A DNA stretch of 5,705 nt from Lonsdalea britannica (GTDB lineage: Bacteria > Pseudomonadota > Gammaproteobacteria > Enterobacterales > Enterobacteriaceae), in NCBI RefSeq assembly GCF_946477055.1, contig NZ_CAMKXG010000231.1:1-5705 (forward strand), read 5' to 3'. The position numbers were made by a program, and so were the translations under genes. Position 1 is the stretch's first letter. Each line of letters begins with the position of its first letter. Under the pieces are notes generated by a model, which was not told the DNA's origin, did no database searches, and worked only from the letters and a program-made list of their open reading frames with translations. This document shows positions 1 to 5,705 of this stretch, piece by piece.

Positions 1-969
1 CGAGGTGCCGAACGGCACGATAATGTTCACGCCGCAGGCCAGCAGCAGACGCTCGTCGTTCTGACGTTGACCGACTTCCATCTCGCGCACGACGATTTTC
101 AGCCCGGTGCCGCGCTGACTGCGCAGTCGGTGGATATGACGAGCCAGTGCGCCGGTCTGATCGTTATGGCTCAGGCAGAAAATGACGGTGGCAGAATCCG
201 CCTCTTCGGCCTGTGCATAAACCCGATCGTTGCCGTCATGCAATTGCCACTGGTTCGATAATGGAGGAGCCCCTTCCAATACGCTGCGTTCGGCAATAAA
301 AATATGCTCGTCATTTAATGTTAATGGCGTGTTTTGCTCTTCTTGTTTCATCAACGAAAAACGATCGTGCTCCAGAATTAACGCTAACTGTCTGTCTGCC
401 AGTAATCGCGTAGCGTTATACCACCAATGTATTCTATATTTCCAATTATCTTTCTGATATTCGAGACACGAGAACCCATTTAAATAACGAAATAGGCCAT
501 TAAGATGGTCACCCAATGAAATTATTTTTCTTCCATATGTAATAATTACCATCGAAATCTTTTTCTTTTTTAATGTGCCATTTATTCTTTTTAACCACTC
601 AGACAATTCTGAAGAAGTTAATTTGTCCCAATCGCTAACCTCGGTATAAAACAAAACCAATTGAGGATTTGACGAAGAAGAAAATAGACGTAAAAAATCT
701 TTATCCAACTTCAATAATGCTCTGCTGGTTTGCGGTAATGAATACATCGGAATGCGATCCGGCCCTGAAGTCAGCGGCGGAGTCAGCAGCTCGCGCGGCG
801 CGGTCGCCGAGCTGACTAACGTCACCGCCGCCTGGGCGCTCATGACCTGTCGTGCCAGTGCAATAGCGTCTTCCTGCCGTTGAACCGTAACCCAATAACA
901 ACCTGGCGGCTGCATCAACATTAATTCATCCGGCAGCTGTTCTATTCCTAACGTAGAGAAATATTTCAT
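1..969 (-). CDS. bcsE: BcsE, cyclic di-GMP-binding cellulose synthesis regulator (C-terminus missing)
   Basis: The frame is open from an ATG at 969-967 to the left edge (323 codons, no stop). BcsE is a cytosolic protein that binds cyclic di-GMP and joins the BcsRQAB complex to boost cellulose output. E. coli BcsE is about 520 residues, so roughly 60% is here: the N-terminal degenerate NTPase-like domain (about 1-205) and most of the receiver-like domain. The C-terminal degenerate GGDEF (GIL) domain with its RxGD ligand site lies outside. Recognition rests on conserved blocks recalled from E. coli: an early W-x-x-x-x-R-x-EDAI-x-LA stretch (about 25-38), VLEGAPPLS (about 223-231) and DERLLLACG near the visible end (about 305-313). 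The start is firm because an in-frame TAA lies two codons upstream (975-973), but no good Shine-Dalgarno precedes it. Codons 84-183 are about 30-35% GC, unlike the rest of the gene. bcsF and bcsG would be expected next, to the left. Confidence 0.93.
   Translation of the reverse strand, partial: MKYFSTLGIEQLPDELMLMQPPGCYWVTVQRQEDAIALARQVMSAQAAVTLVSSATAPRELLTPPLTSGPDRIPMYSLPQTSRALLKLDKDFLRLFSSSSNPQLVLFYTEVSDWDKLTSSELSEWLKRINGTLKKKKISMVIITYGRKIISLGDHLNGLFRYLNGFSCLEYQKDNWKYRIHWWYNATRLLADRQLALILEHDRFSLMKQEEQNTPLTLNDEHIFIAERSVLEGAPPLSNQWQLHDGNDRVYAQAEEADSATVIFCLSHNDQTGALARHIHRLRSQRGTGLKIVVREMEVGQRQNDERLLLACGVNIIVPFGTS
565..571 (-). other. A-AAA-AAG slippery heptamer in bcsE (candidate -1 frameshift site)
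   Basis: On the minus strand the bcsE codons read TTA AAA AAG AAA AAG (L133 to K137). The heptamer A AAA AAG is in exactly the phase (X XXY YYZ) used for -1 frameshifting at E. coli dnaX. A -1 slip would add 18 residues and end at a TGA at 511-509, giving a product of about 153 residues that is close to the N-terminal domain alone. I see no convincing upstream Shine-Dalgarno-like stimulator and did not find an obvious downstream hairpin. The match could be chance in an AT-rich, lysine-rich stretch; the site is seen, the function is not shown. Confidence 0.25.
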
Positions 970-1183
970 AGATTATTTTTTATAATAAAGAGATCAAAAC
1001 GACGTTATCACTTGTCGTCAATTTTAAAATAATTGTAATATACGCAACAATCATCATATCTTTATCCCATTAATTATGGCTCCCGACCACCTTTTAGATC
1101 ACAATACAGATTAATCCGATAATTCTATTAAAGCCAAAAGCTTTATTCTTAATCACATATAAAACGATAACCATCAGTGGACG
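970..1183. promoter_or_regulatory. Divergent bcsE / bcsRQAB intergenic promoter region
   Basis: These 214 bases separate the two divergently read bcs transcription units and must hold the promoters for both. The region is about 28-30% GC, far below the operon core. For the plus strand, TATAAA at 1158-1163 is a possible -10 box, 20 bases before the bcsR ATG, but I find no good -35 at standard spacing. For the minus strand, TTGACG (1021-1016) is a good -35-like hexamer, with only a weak TTTGAT (998-993) 17 bases on; TATTAT at 987-982 is a better -10 but lacks a -35. Poor -35 boxes would fit sigma-S or activator-dependent transcription, which is inference. The composition would suit H-NS binding. 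Isolated TCACA half-sites do not form a CRP site. No ORF or RNA gene was recognised here. Confidence 0.6.
999..1018. repeat. Inverted repeat, 5-bp arms, in the divergent promoter region
   Basis: ACGAC at 999-1003 is the reverse complement of GTCGT at 1014-1018, with a 10-base spacer. It partly overlaps the TTGACG hexamer (1021-1016) proposed for bcsE, so a bound regulator could affect that promoter. A perfect AT-only palindrome, ATTTTAAAAT, lies next to it at 1021-1030. The arms are short, so chance is a real alternative, and I do not recognise the site as the operator of a named regulator. Confidence 0.2.
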
Positions 1184-1390
1184 ATGAAAAGAGAAAACGC
1201 CGTTTATAAAAATGCGGGTTGCGTACAGCCGCAAAATGACATTGCCATATTGAATAAAGTTTTTTCATTAGCACCTATTCGGTATGTCGATATTGCCAGA
1301 GAAAATCGTCTGGCCAGAGTAATTGCACGCTGGTCTCTACTGCATGAATTTAATTCCGAGCAGCAAGAGAATGACAACCCATGCCAATAA
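1184..1390 (+). CDS. bcsR: BcsR, small regulatory subunit of the cellulose synthase complex
   Basis: This 68-residue protein matches E. coli BcsR (YhjR, about 62 residues). Shared features are a QNDI motif (residues 17-20), a FSL-x-x-I-x-Y-x-DI block (about 27-37) and R-W-x-LL-x-EF near the end (about 49-56). Family knowledge: BcsR binds BcsQ, is needed for cellulose secretion, and the BcsR-BcsQ module docks on BcsA in the cytosol. It is the first gene of the plus-strand operon. The ATG at 1184 is the only likely start: an in-frame TAA lies at 1160-1162 and no other Met follows. The ribosome site is weak (AGTGGA at 1176-1181, very close to the ATG). The 3' end overlaps bcsQ by 10 bases, which suggests coupled translation. 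The gene is about 40% GC, markedly lower than bcsQ and bcsA. The first 15 or so residues differ from E. coli. Confidence 0.9.
   Translation: MKRENAVYKNAGCVQPQNDIAILNKVFSLAPIRYVDIARENRLARVIARWSLLHEFNSEQQENDNPCQ
1365..1370 (+). promoter_or_regulatory. Probable ribosome binding site of bcsQ
   Basis: AAGAGA sits 10 bases before the bcsQ ATG, inside the end of bcsR. It is a modest match to the Shine-Dalgarno consensus. It supports the start at 1381 and implies that ribosomes finishing bcsR deliver translation to bcsQ. Confidence 0.45.
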
Positions 1391-2115
1391 TTGCGCTTCA
1401 GGGAATACGCGGCGGCACCGGAACCACCGCACTCACGTCCGCACTGGCCTGGGCTCTCAGCCAGAGCGGGGAATCGGTCATGGCGCTGGACTTCTCGCCC
1501 TCCAACCAGCTCGGGATCCATTTCAACACGCCCCTGTCCTATCACGACGGCTGGATGCGCGCAGCACTGGAGGACGGTGACTGGCGGGAAAGCGCCATGC
1601 GCTATCTCCCCGGCCTCGACTTCATGCCGTTCGGTCGGCTGGATGACGCCGAACACATGCGCTATCAAGCCGCTTCCTCGGACTTCCTCCAGCCCTGGAT
1701 CGACGAGCGCCTGAACGGCCTGCGTCAGGACTACCGCTGGATCCTGTTGGATGTGCCAGCGCATCCGCTTCCGTTAACGCAGACTTTGCTGCACGCGGCC
1801 GACCGGATGATCCGGGTAATCACGCCGGACGCCAACTGCCATCTGCGTTTGCATCGCGAACGGATCGACGCCATCAACCTGTATCTCCTCAACCGATTCA
1901 ACGTCAACAGCGCCGTACAGCGGGATCTCCACCAGCTGTGGAACAGTACGCTACAAGCGTTGCTCCCAATCATCGTCCATCAGGATGAAGCCTTTTCTGA
2001 AGCGCTGATGATGAAGCAGCCCGTGGGGGAATACCGGCCGTCCAGTCTGGCGACGGAGGAGATAGCGACGCTGGCGGCCTGGCTGCAGCTGAACGTGACG
2101 GAGCAAAAAACATGA
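1381..2115 (+). CDS. bcsQ: BcsQ, MinD/ParA-like ATPase of cellulose synthesis
   Basis: This 244-residue protein has the size of E. coli BcsQ (YhjQ, about 250). Family knowledge: BcsQ is a SIMIBI (MinD/ParA-like) NTPase that pairs with BcsR, binds the cytosolic side of BcsA and helps place cellulose secretion at the cell pole. Visible motifs are a deviant Walker A loop GIRGGTGTT (residues 8-16), an Asp at 37 in the usual position after the second strand, and a Walker B-like ILLDVP with D124. Near the C-terminus, a H-x-DEA block (about 200-204) and KQPVGEYR (about 212-219) match E. coli as I recall it. The usual MinD signature lysine is Arg10 and the Walker A lysine is Thr15; my recollection is that E. 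coli BcsQ has the same substitutions. Codon 6 is CTT, so the early stop known in some E. coli K-12 lines is absent. The start overlaps bcsR and the TGA overlaps the bcsA ATG. Confidence 0.93.
   Translation: MPIIALQGIRGGTGTTALTSALAWALSQSGESVMALDFSPSNQLGIHFNTPLSYHDGWMRAALEDGDWRESAMRYLPGLDFMPFGRLDDAEHMRYQAASSDFLQPWIDERLNGLRQDYRWILLDVPAHPLPLTQTLLHAADRMIRVITPDANCHLRLHRERIDAINLYLLNRFNVNSAVQRDLHQLWNSTLQALLPIIVHQDEAFSEALMMKQPVGEYRPSSLATEEIATLAAWLQLNVTEQKT
2098..2103 (+). promoter_or_regulatory. Ribosome binding site of bcsA
   Basis: ACGGAG, with a GGAG core at 2100-2103, stands 8 bases before the bcsA ATG and lies within the last codons of bcsQ. It supports the start at 2112 and, with the ATGA overlap, indicates translational coupling of bcsQ and bcsA. 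Confidence 0.6.
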
Positions 2116-4706
2116 GTCCATTACGCTGGCTGCTCTGCCCGCCGATTCATCAGGCGCTGCAGCGCCGCTACCGCGACTATCGACGTCTGGGCGTATCCGG
2201 CCCAACGGCGTGTTTGCAGTGTCTGTGGATCGCACTGGCCTGGACCGTCTGTCGTCTGGAAACCCCCGCCTGGCAACGTATTATCGCCAAACGGCGTCAG
2301 CTGTTTCCGCATATCGCCTCGCAGCGACCGCGGCCGCTGGACGCGCTGCGTTACCTGCTGCAACTATCCTGGCTGCTGCTGTTTTTCCCCGGCGATGCAC
2401 AGCGTTCCTCGTTCCGTTGGCTGCTGAACGGCCGTCAGCGTATTCACCGCTGGCTCGACGGCCTGCCGGATCGCGCCCGGCAGCGTCAGCTCCATACGCG
2501 GGCCGAACGTCAGGTCAGTCGGCTGCCGCTCTGGCTGCGGCGACTCACCTTGATCGGCTGCGCCATCCTCGTCGGATTGCTGGGGTTGCTGTGCATCTCA
2601 CAGCCATTCGATATCGCCACCCAGCTGATTTTCGTCGTGCTGCTGTGGGGCATGGCGATGGTGGTACGTCGGCTGCCCGGCCGTTTGCCGACCGTGATGC
2701 TGATTATGCTGTCGCTGACCGTTTCCTGCCGCTATCTCTGGTGGCGCTACAGCTCGACGCTCAACTGGGACGACCCGGTCAGTCTGGTCTTCGGCCTGCT
2801 GCTGGTCGCCGCGGAAACCTACGCCTGGGGCGTGCTGGTTCTGGGCTATTTTCAAACGCTGTGGCCACTGCATCGCCAGCCGGTGTCCCTGCCTGACGCG
2901 CCTGAGACGTGGCCCACGGTCGACCTGCTGATCCCCACTTATAACGAACCGCTCAGCGTCGTCAAACCCACGCTCTACGCCGCGCTAGGCATCGACTGGC
3001 CGCAGGACAAACTGACCATTTACGTGCTCGACGACGGCGACCGACCGGAGTTCCGCGAGTTCGCCGACAGCATCGGCGTTCGCTATATCGCGCGATCCAC
3101 CCACGAACACGCTAAAGCGGGCAACATCAACCACGCCCTGCGCACCGCCTGCAGCAGCGAATACGTCACCATTTTCGACTGCGACCATGTGCCGGCGCGA
3201 TCCTTCCTGCAGATGACGATGGGCTGGTTCCTGAAAGATCCGAAGCTGGCGATGCTGCAAACACCGCACCACTTCTTCTCGCCGGACCCGTTCGAACGTA
3301 ACCTGGGCCGTTTCCGTCGTACGCCGAACGAAGGCACCCTGTTCTACGGACTGGTGCAGGACGGTAACGACGTCTGGGACGCCACCTTCTTCTGCGGCTC
3401 CTGCGCCATCATTCGCCGCAGCGCGCTGGATGAGATCGGCGGCATCGCCGTCGAAACCGTCACGGAAGATGCGCACACCTCGCTGCGACTACACCGGCTC
3501 GGTTACTCGTCGGCCTATATTCGTATCCCGCAGGCGGCCGGGCTGGCGACCGAAAGCCTCTCCGCGCACATTGGCCAGCGTATTCGCTGGGCGCGAGGCA
3601 TGGTGCAGATTTTTCGTCTGGACAACCCGCTGATGGGGAAAGGGCTGACCTTCATGCAGCGGCTGTGCTACGCCAACGCCATGCTGCACTTTCTCTCCGG
3701 CATTCCACGGCTGATCTTCCTGTTGGCGCCGCTGGCCTTCCTGCTATGCCACGCCTACATCATTTTTGCCCCGGCGCTGGCCATCGCCATTTACGTGCTG
3801 CCGCATATGCTGCACACCAGTCTGACCAACTCCCGCATTCAGGGACGCTATCGCCACTCGTTCTGGAGCGAGGTGTATGAAACCGTGCTGGCCTGGTATA
3901 TCGCCCGCCCGACCACGGTCGCGCTGTTCAACCCGAACAAGGGCACGTTCAACGTGACGGCCAAAGGCGGTTTGGTCGAGCAAAAGCACCTCGACTGGGT
4001 GATCACGCGACCTTACGTCATGCTGGTGCTGCTGAATCTGGCGGGGCTAGTGATGGCGTTCTGGCGGCTGTACTACGGCCCGCAGAACGAGATGCTGACC
4101 GTGGTCATCAGCCTGATCTGGGTGCTGTACAACATGGTGATCCTCGGCGGCGCGGTGTCCGTCGCGGTCGAAGCCCGGCAGCTGCGCGAGTCGCACCGTG
4201 TGGACATCGATATGCCCGCCGCGCTGGCGCGGGAAAACGGCCATATGTTGCCTTGTACGCTGCGCGACTATTCTGACGGCGGCGTCGGCGTAGAGCTGCG
4301 GGAAGCGCTGGCGCTGCGCAAGGACGAGAAGGTGTTTCTGATACTGCAACGGGACCGTCAGGAGTTCTACTTCCCCTGCTATGTCCAGCGCATATTAGGA
4401 CGTGCGGCGGGCATCCGGTTGCACAACCTGACGACCGAGCAACAGGTCGACTTCATTCAATGCACGTTCGCCCGCGCCGACACCTGGGCGCTGTGGCAGG
4501 ACAGCTTTCCTCAGGATAAACCCCTGCATAGCCTTGCCGACATCGCCGTGCTGGGTTTCAAAGGTTACTTACGTCTGGCCGAGTACGGCCCGCCTCGATT
4601 ACGGCGGCTGTTCATACTGCTGACGACGTTCGTCGCCTGGGTAGTTTCGTTTTTTCCCCAACAGGTCAGGATCAACTCTGCCGGCGTTCCCGGCCAGAAG
4701 GCATGA
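2112..4706 (+). CDS. bcsA: BcsA, cyclic di-GMP-activated cellulose synthase catalytic subunit (UDP-forming)
   Basis: BcsA polymerises UDP-glucose into beta-1,4-glucan and threads the chain across the inner membrane. The 864 residues are close to the E. coli length (about 872). Residues 1-140 form the enterobacterial N-terminal extension, with basic stretches and a short hydrophobic patch (about 82-93). Hydrophobic segments at about 143-162, 168-187, 192-208 and 223-248 precede the family 2 glycosyltransferase domain (about 268-500). That domain carries all expected motifs: DDG (307-309), DCD (356-358), FFCGS (426-430), TED with catalytic base D453, and QRIRW (489-493). More membrane segments follow (about 519-565, 632-652, 661-683), with the gating-loop motif FNVTAK at 613-618. 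The PilZ domain has RESHR (692-696, RxxxR) and DYSDGG (719-724, DxSxxG), so cyclic di-GMP control should be intact. A last hydrophobic stretch lies at about 831-848. The start overlaps bcsQ by 4 bases. Confidence 0.97.
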   Translation: MSPLRWLLCPPIHQALQRRYRDYRRLGVSGPTACLQCLWIALAWTVCRLETPAWQRIIAKRRQLFPHIASQRPRPLDALRYLLQLSWLLLFFPGDAQRSSFRWLLNGRQRIHRWLDGLPDRARQRQLHTRAERQVSRLPLWLRRLTLIGCAILVGLLGLLCISQPFDIATQLIFVVLLWGMAMVVRRLPGRLPTVMLIMLSLTVSCRYLWWRYSSTLNWDDPVSLVFGLLLVAAETYAWGVLVLGYFQTLWPLHRQPVSLPDAPETWPTVDLLIPTYNEPLSVVKPTLYAALGIDWPQDKLTIYVLDDGDRPEFREFADSIGVRYIARSTHEHAKAGNINHALRTACSSEYVTIFDCDHVPARSFLQMTMGWFLKDPKLAMLQTPHHFFSPDPFERNLGRFRRTPNEGTLFYGLVQDGNDVWDATFFCGSCAIIRRSALDEIGGIAVETVTEDAHTSLRLHRLGYSSAYIRIPQAAGLATESLSAHIGQRIRWARGMVQIFRLDNPLMGKGLTFMQRLCYANAMLHFLSGIPRLIFLLAPLAFLLCHAYIIFAPALAIAIYVLPHMLHTSLTNSRIQGRYRHSFWSEVYETVLAWYIARPTTVALFNPNKGTFNVTAKGGLVEQKHLDWVITRPYVMLVLLNLAGLVMAFWRLYYGPQNEMLTVVISLIWVLYNMVILGGAVSVAVEARQLRESHRVDIDMPAALARENGHMLPCTLRDYSDGGVGVELREALALRKDEKVFLILQRDRQEFYFPCYVQRILGRAAGIRLHNLTTEQQVDFIQCTFARADTWALWQDSFPQDKPLHSLADIAVLGFKGYLRLAEYGPPRLRRLFILLTTFVAWVVSFFPQQVRINSAGVPGQKA

Positions 4707-4725
4707 CCCCACTGATGATGACACA

Positions 4726-5705
4726 ATGACAAGAAGATTACGTTGGTTCACTTTTATTCTGTTTGGATTCTCTCCAATCACTCATGCGGACGTGCTCTCC
4801 GAGCATACCGCCACGGCGGATACGGTTGCCGCCATCGATAATGCCGCGCCGCCGAGCGCGCCGGAACGCACGGAGACGACGCCCCCGGTGCGCGCCAGCC
4901 TGCTGCCGTTCAGCCGTCTGGCGCCCCCGCCGGGCAGCTTCCAGCTGCAAGGGATGCGCCCGGACGGTCAGATAGAGTTCGGCGTGCGCAGCGATGAGCT
5001 GGTTACCCGCGCCGTCCTCCAGCTGAACTACCGCCCGTCTCCCGCGCTGCTGCCGTCGCAGTCGCATCTGCAGGTCTTCCTGAACGATGCGCTGGTGGGG
5101 ATTGTGCCCATCACGACCGAACAGCTGGGCAAGAACAACCAGATTCAGCTGGATCTCGACCCGCGTTTTATCAGCGACTTCAACCGGGTCCGACTCTCGC
5201 TGGTCGGTCACTACGCCAACCAGTGTGAAAACACCACCAACACGGCTATCTGGATGGCGATCGGTCAGGACAGCACGCTGAAGCTGACGCTGCAAAAGCT
5301 GCCGCTCAAGAACGATCTGTCCCACTTCCCGGAACCGTTCTTCGACAGCCGCGACGCCCAGCCGCTCCAGCTGCCGGTCGTATTTTCCGCCCGTCCTTCG
5401 ACGACGGAACAGCGCGCCGCGGCCATATTGGCGTCCTGGTTCGGCGTCAAAGCCGACTGGCGCGGACAGCGTTTCCCGGTGCTGTATAACCAGCTGCCAT
5501 CGCATCAGCACGCCGTCGTCTTCGCCACCAACGCGCATCGCCCGGACTTCCTCAAAGAGTATCCGCTGGTCGACAAACCTACCGTGGAAATCCTCAGCCA
5601 GCCGGACGACCCGTACAACAAAATGCTGCTGATTCTGGGCCGGGACGACTCCGATCTGATCACCGCCGTTCAGGGGATCGCACAGGGCGATGTCCTGCTG
5701 CGCGG
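4726..5705 (+). CDS. bcsB: BcsB, periplasmic cellulose synthase subunit (C-terminus missing)
   Basis: The frame is open from the ATG at 4726 to the right edge (326 complete codons of an expected 780 or so). BcsB is the periplasmic partner of BcsA; its C-terminal membrane anchor helps complete the active synthase and its carbohydrate-binding domains guide the glucan. A Sec signal peptide is clear: basic residues 3-6, hydrophobic core 7-18 and a likely cleavage after THA (A21). A Pro/Ala/Thr-rich linker (about 22-60) leads to the first carbohydrate-binding domain and part of the following flavodoxin-like domain. Blocks shared with E. coli, from memory, include FISDFNRVRL (about 151-160), NDLSHFP-x-PFFD (about 199-209), FPVLYNQLP (about 253-261) and a GRDD motif (about 305-308). 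The gene begins 19 bases after bcsA stops. No good Shine-Dalgarno sits before the ATG, so coupling to bcsA translation is likely. Out-of-frame ATGs at 4703, 4715 and 4718 cannot start it. Confidence 0.95.
   Translation, partial: MTRRLRWFTFILFGFSPITHADVLSEHTATADTVAAIDNAAPPSAPERTETTPPVRASLLPFSRLAPPPGSFQLQGMRPDGQIEFGVRSDELVTRAVLQLNYRPSPALLPSQSHLQVFLNDALVGIVPITTEQLGKNNQIQLDLDPRFISDFNRVRLSLVGHYANQCENTTNTAIWMAIGQDSTLKLTLQKLPLKNDLSHFPEPFFDSRDAQPLQLPVVFSARPSTTEQRAAAILASWFGVKADWRGQRFPVLYNQLPSHQHAVVFATNAHRPDFLKEYPLVDKPTVEILSQPDDPYNKMLLILGRDDSDLITAVQGIAQGDVLLR

Noticed and set aside
67..457. Two short plus-strand open frames opposite bcsE
   Set aside because: The minus-strand frame across this region is open and matches BcsE well, including the VLEGAPPLS and DERLLLACG blocks.
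1088..1157. Possible CRP sites (TCACA at 1099-1103 and 1153-1157)
   Set aside because: The matching left halves six bases upstream are absent or poor (CACCT and TTTAT against TGTGA), so only half-sites exist.
970..1183. Cyclic di-GMP riboswitch or small RNA upstream of bcsR
   Set aside because: The expected leader is short and AT-rich, and I see no conserved riboswitch core or strong structured helix.
1204..1764. 186-codon open frame on the minus strand opposite bcsR and bcsQ
   Set aside because: It is antisense to two well-recognised genes, crosses their boundary and has no conserved motif. It is a shadow frame.
2210..2896. 228-codon plus-strand open frame inside bcsA in another frame
   Set aside because: It is Ala/Arg/Pro-rich, has no visible ribosome site and is fully contained in bcsA, whose own frame holds every motif expected.
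4738..5538. 266-codon open frame on the minus strand opposite bcsB
   Set aside because: It lies wholly antisense to a clear BcsB coding region with a signal peptide and conserved blocks. Its composition is Arg/Gly/Gln-rich, as expected for a shadow frame of GC-rich coding DNA, and it resembles no family I know.
1..5705. CRISPR array, insertion sequence, tRNA gene, toxin-antitoxin or phage-defence system
   Set aside because: No spaced direct repeats, transposase motifs, tRNA-like sequence or defence-related domains were seen. Almost all of the window is explained by known bcs genes.

Overview
This window is the central part of an E. coli-type (type II) bacterial cellulose synthesis (bcs) locus from a GC-rich member of the Enterobacterales. 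The combination of bcsR, bcsQ and bcsE beside bcsA and bcsB is typical of Enterobacterales and some other gamma/beta-proteobacteria. The predicted proteins align closely, from memory, with the E. coli products BcsE, BcsR (YhjR), BcsQ (YhjQ), BcsA and BcsB. The high GC of the core genes (about 60% or more where I counted) and their divergence from E. coli suggest a genus other than Escherichia or Salmonella. A plant-associated group such as Dickeya, Brenneria or Lonsdalea is plausible, but the genus cannot be fixed from this sequence.

Layout: the first 969 bases hold the 5' two thirds of bcsE on the minus strand, running off the left edge. Bases 970-1183 are a divergent, very AT-rich intergenic region that must hold the promoters for both directions. 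A tightly packed plus-strand operon follows: bcsR (1184-1390), bcsQ (1381-2115), bcsA (2112-4706) and the 5' part of bcsB (4726 to the right edge). bcsR overlaps bcsQ by 10 bases, bcsQ overlaps bcsA by 4 bases (ATGA), and only 19 bases separate bcsA from bcsB. No terminator is visible between these genes. By analogy with known loci, bcsZ and bcsC would lie to the right, and the rest of bcsE with bcsF and bcsG to the left.

How the genes work together (family knowledge): BcsA is the inner-membrane processive glucosyltransferase that makes beta-1,4-glucan from UDP-glucose and is activated by cyclic di-GMP through its PilZ domain. BcsB is its periplasmic partner, which is membrane-anchored through its C-terminus (outside this window). 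BcsR and BcsQ form a cytosolic regulatory module docked on BcsA. BcsE is a second cyclic di-GMP sensor that joins this complex. Every catalytic or ligand motif I looked for in BcsA is present, and BcsQ is not interrupted, so the visible part of the locus looks functional.

I found no previously undescribed system. The points worth a second look are: a correctly phased A-AAA-AAG slippery heptamer inside bcsE; a sharp GC-to-AT-to-GC mosaic within bcsE; the A6 run at the bcsQ/bcsA junction, where a -1 slip would join the two frames; weak ribosome binding sites for bcsE and bcsB; and a small inverted repeat in the divergent promoter region.
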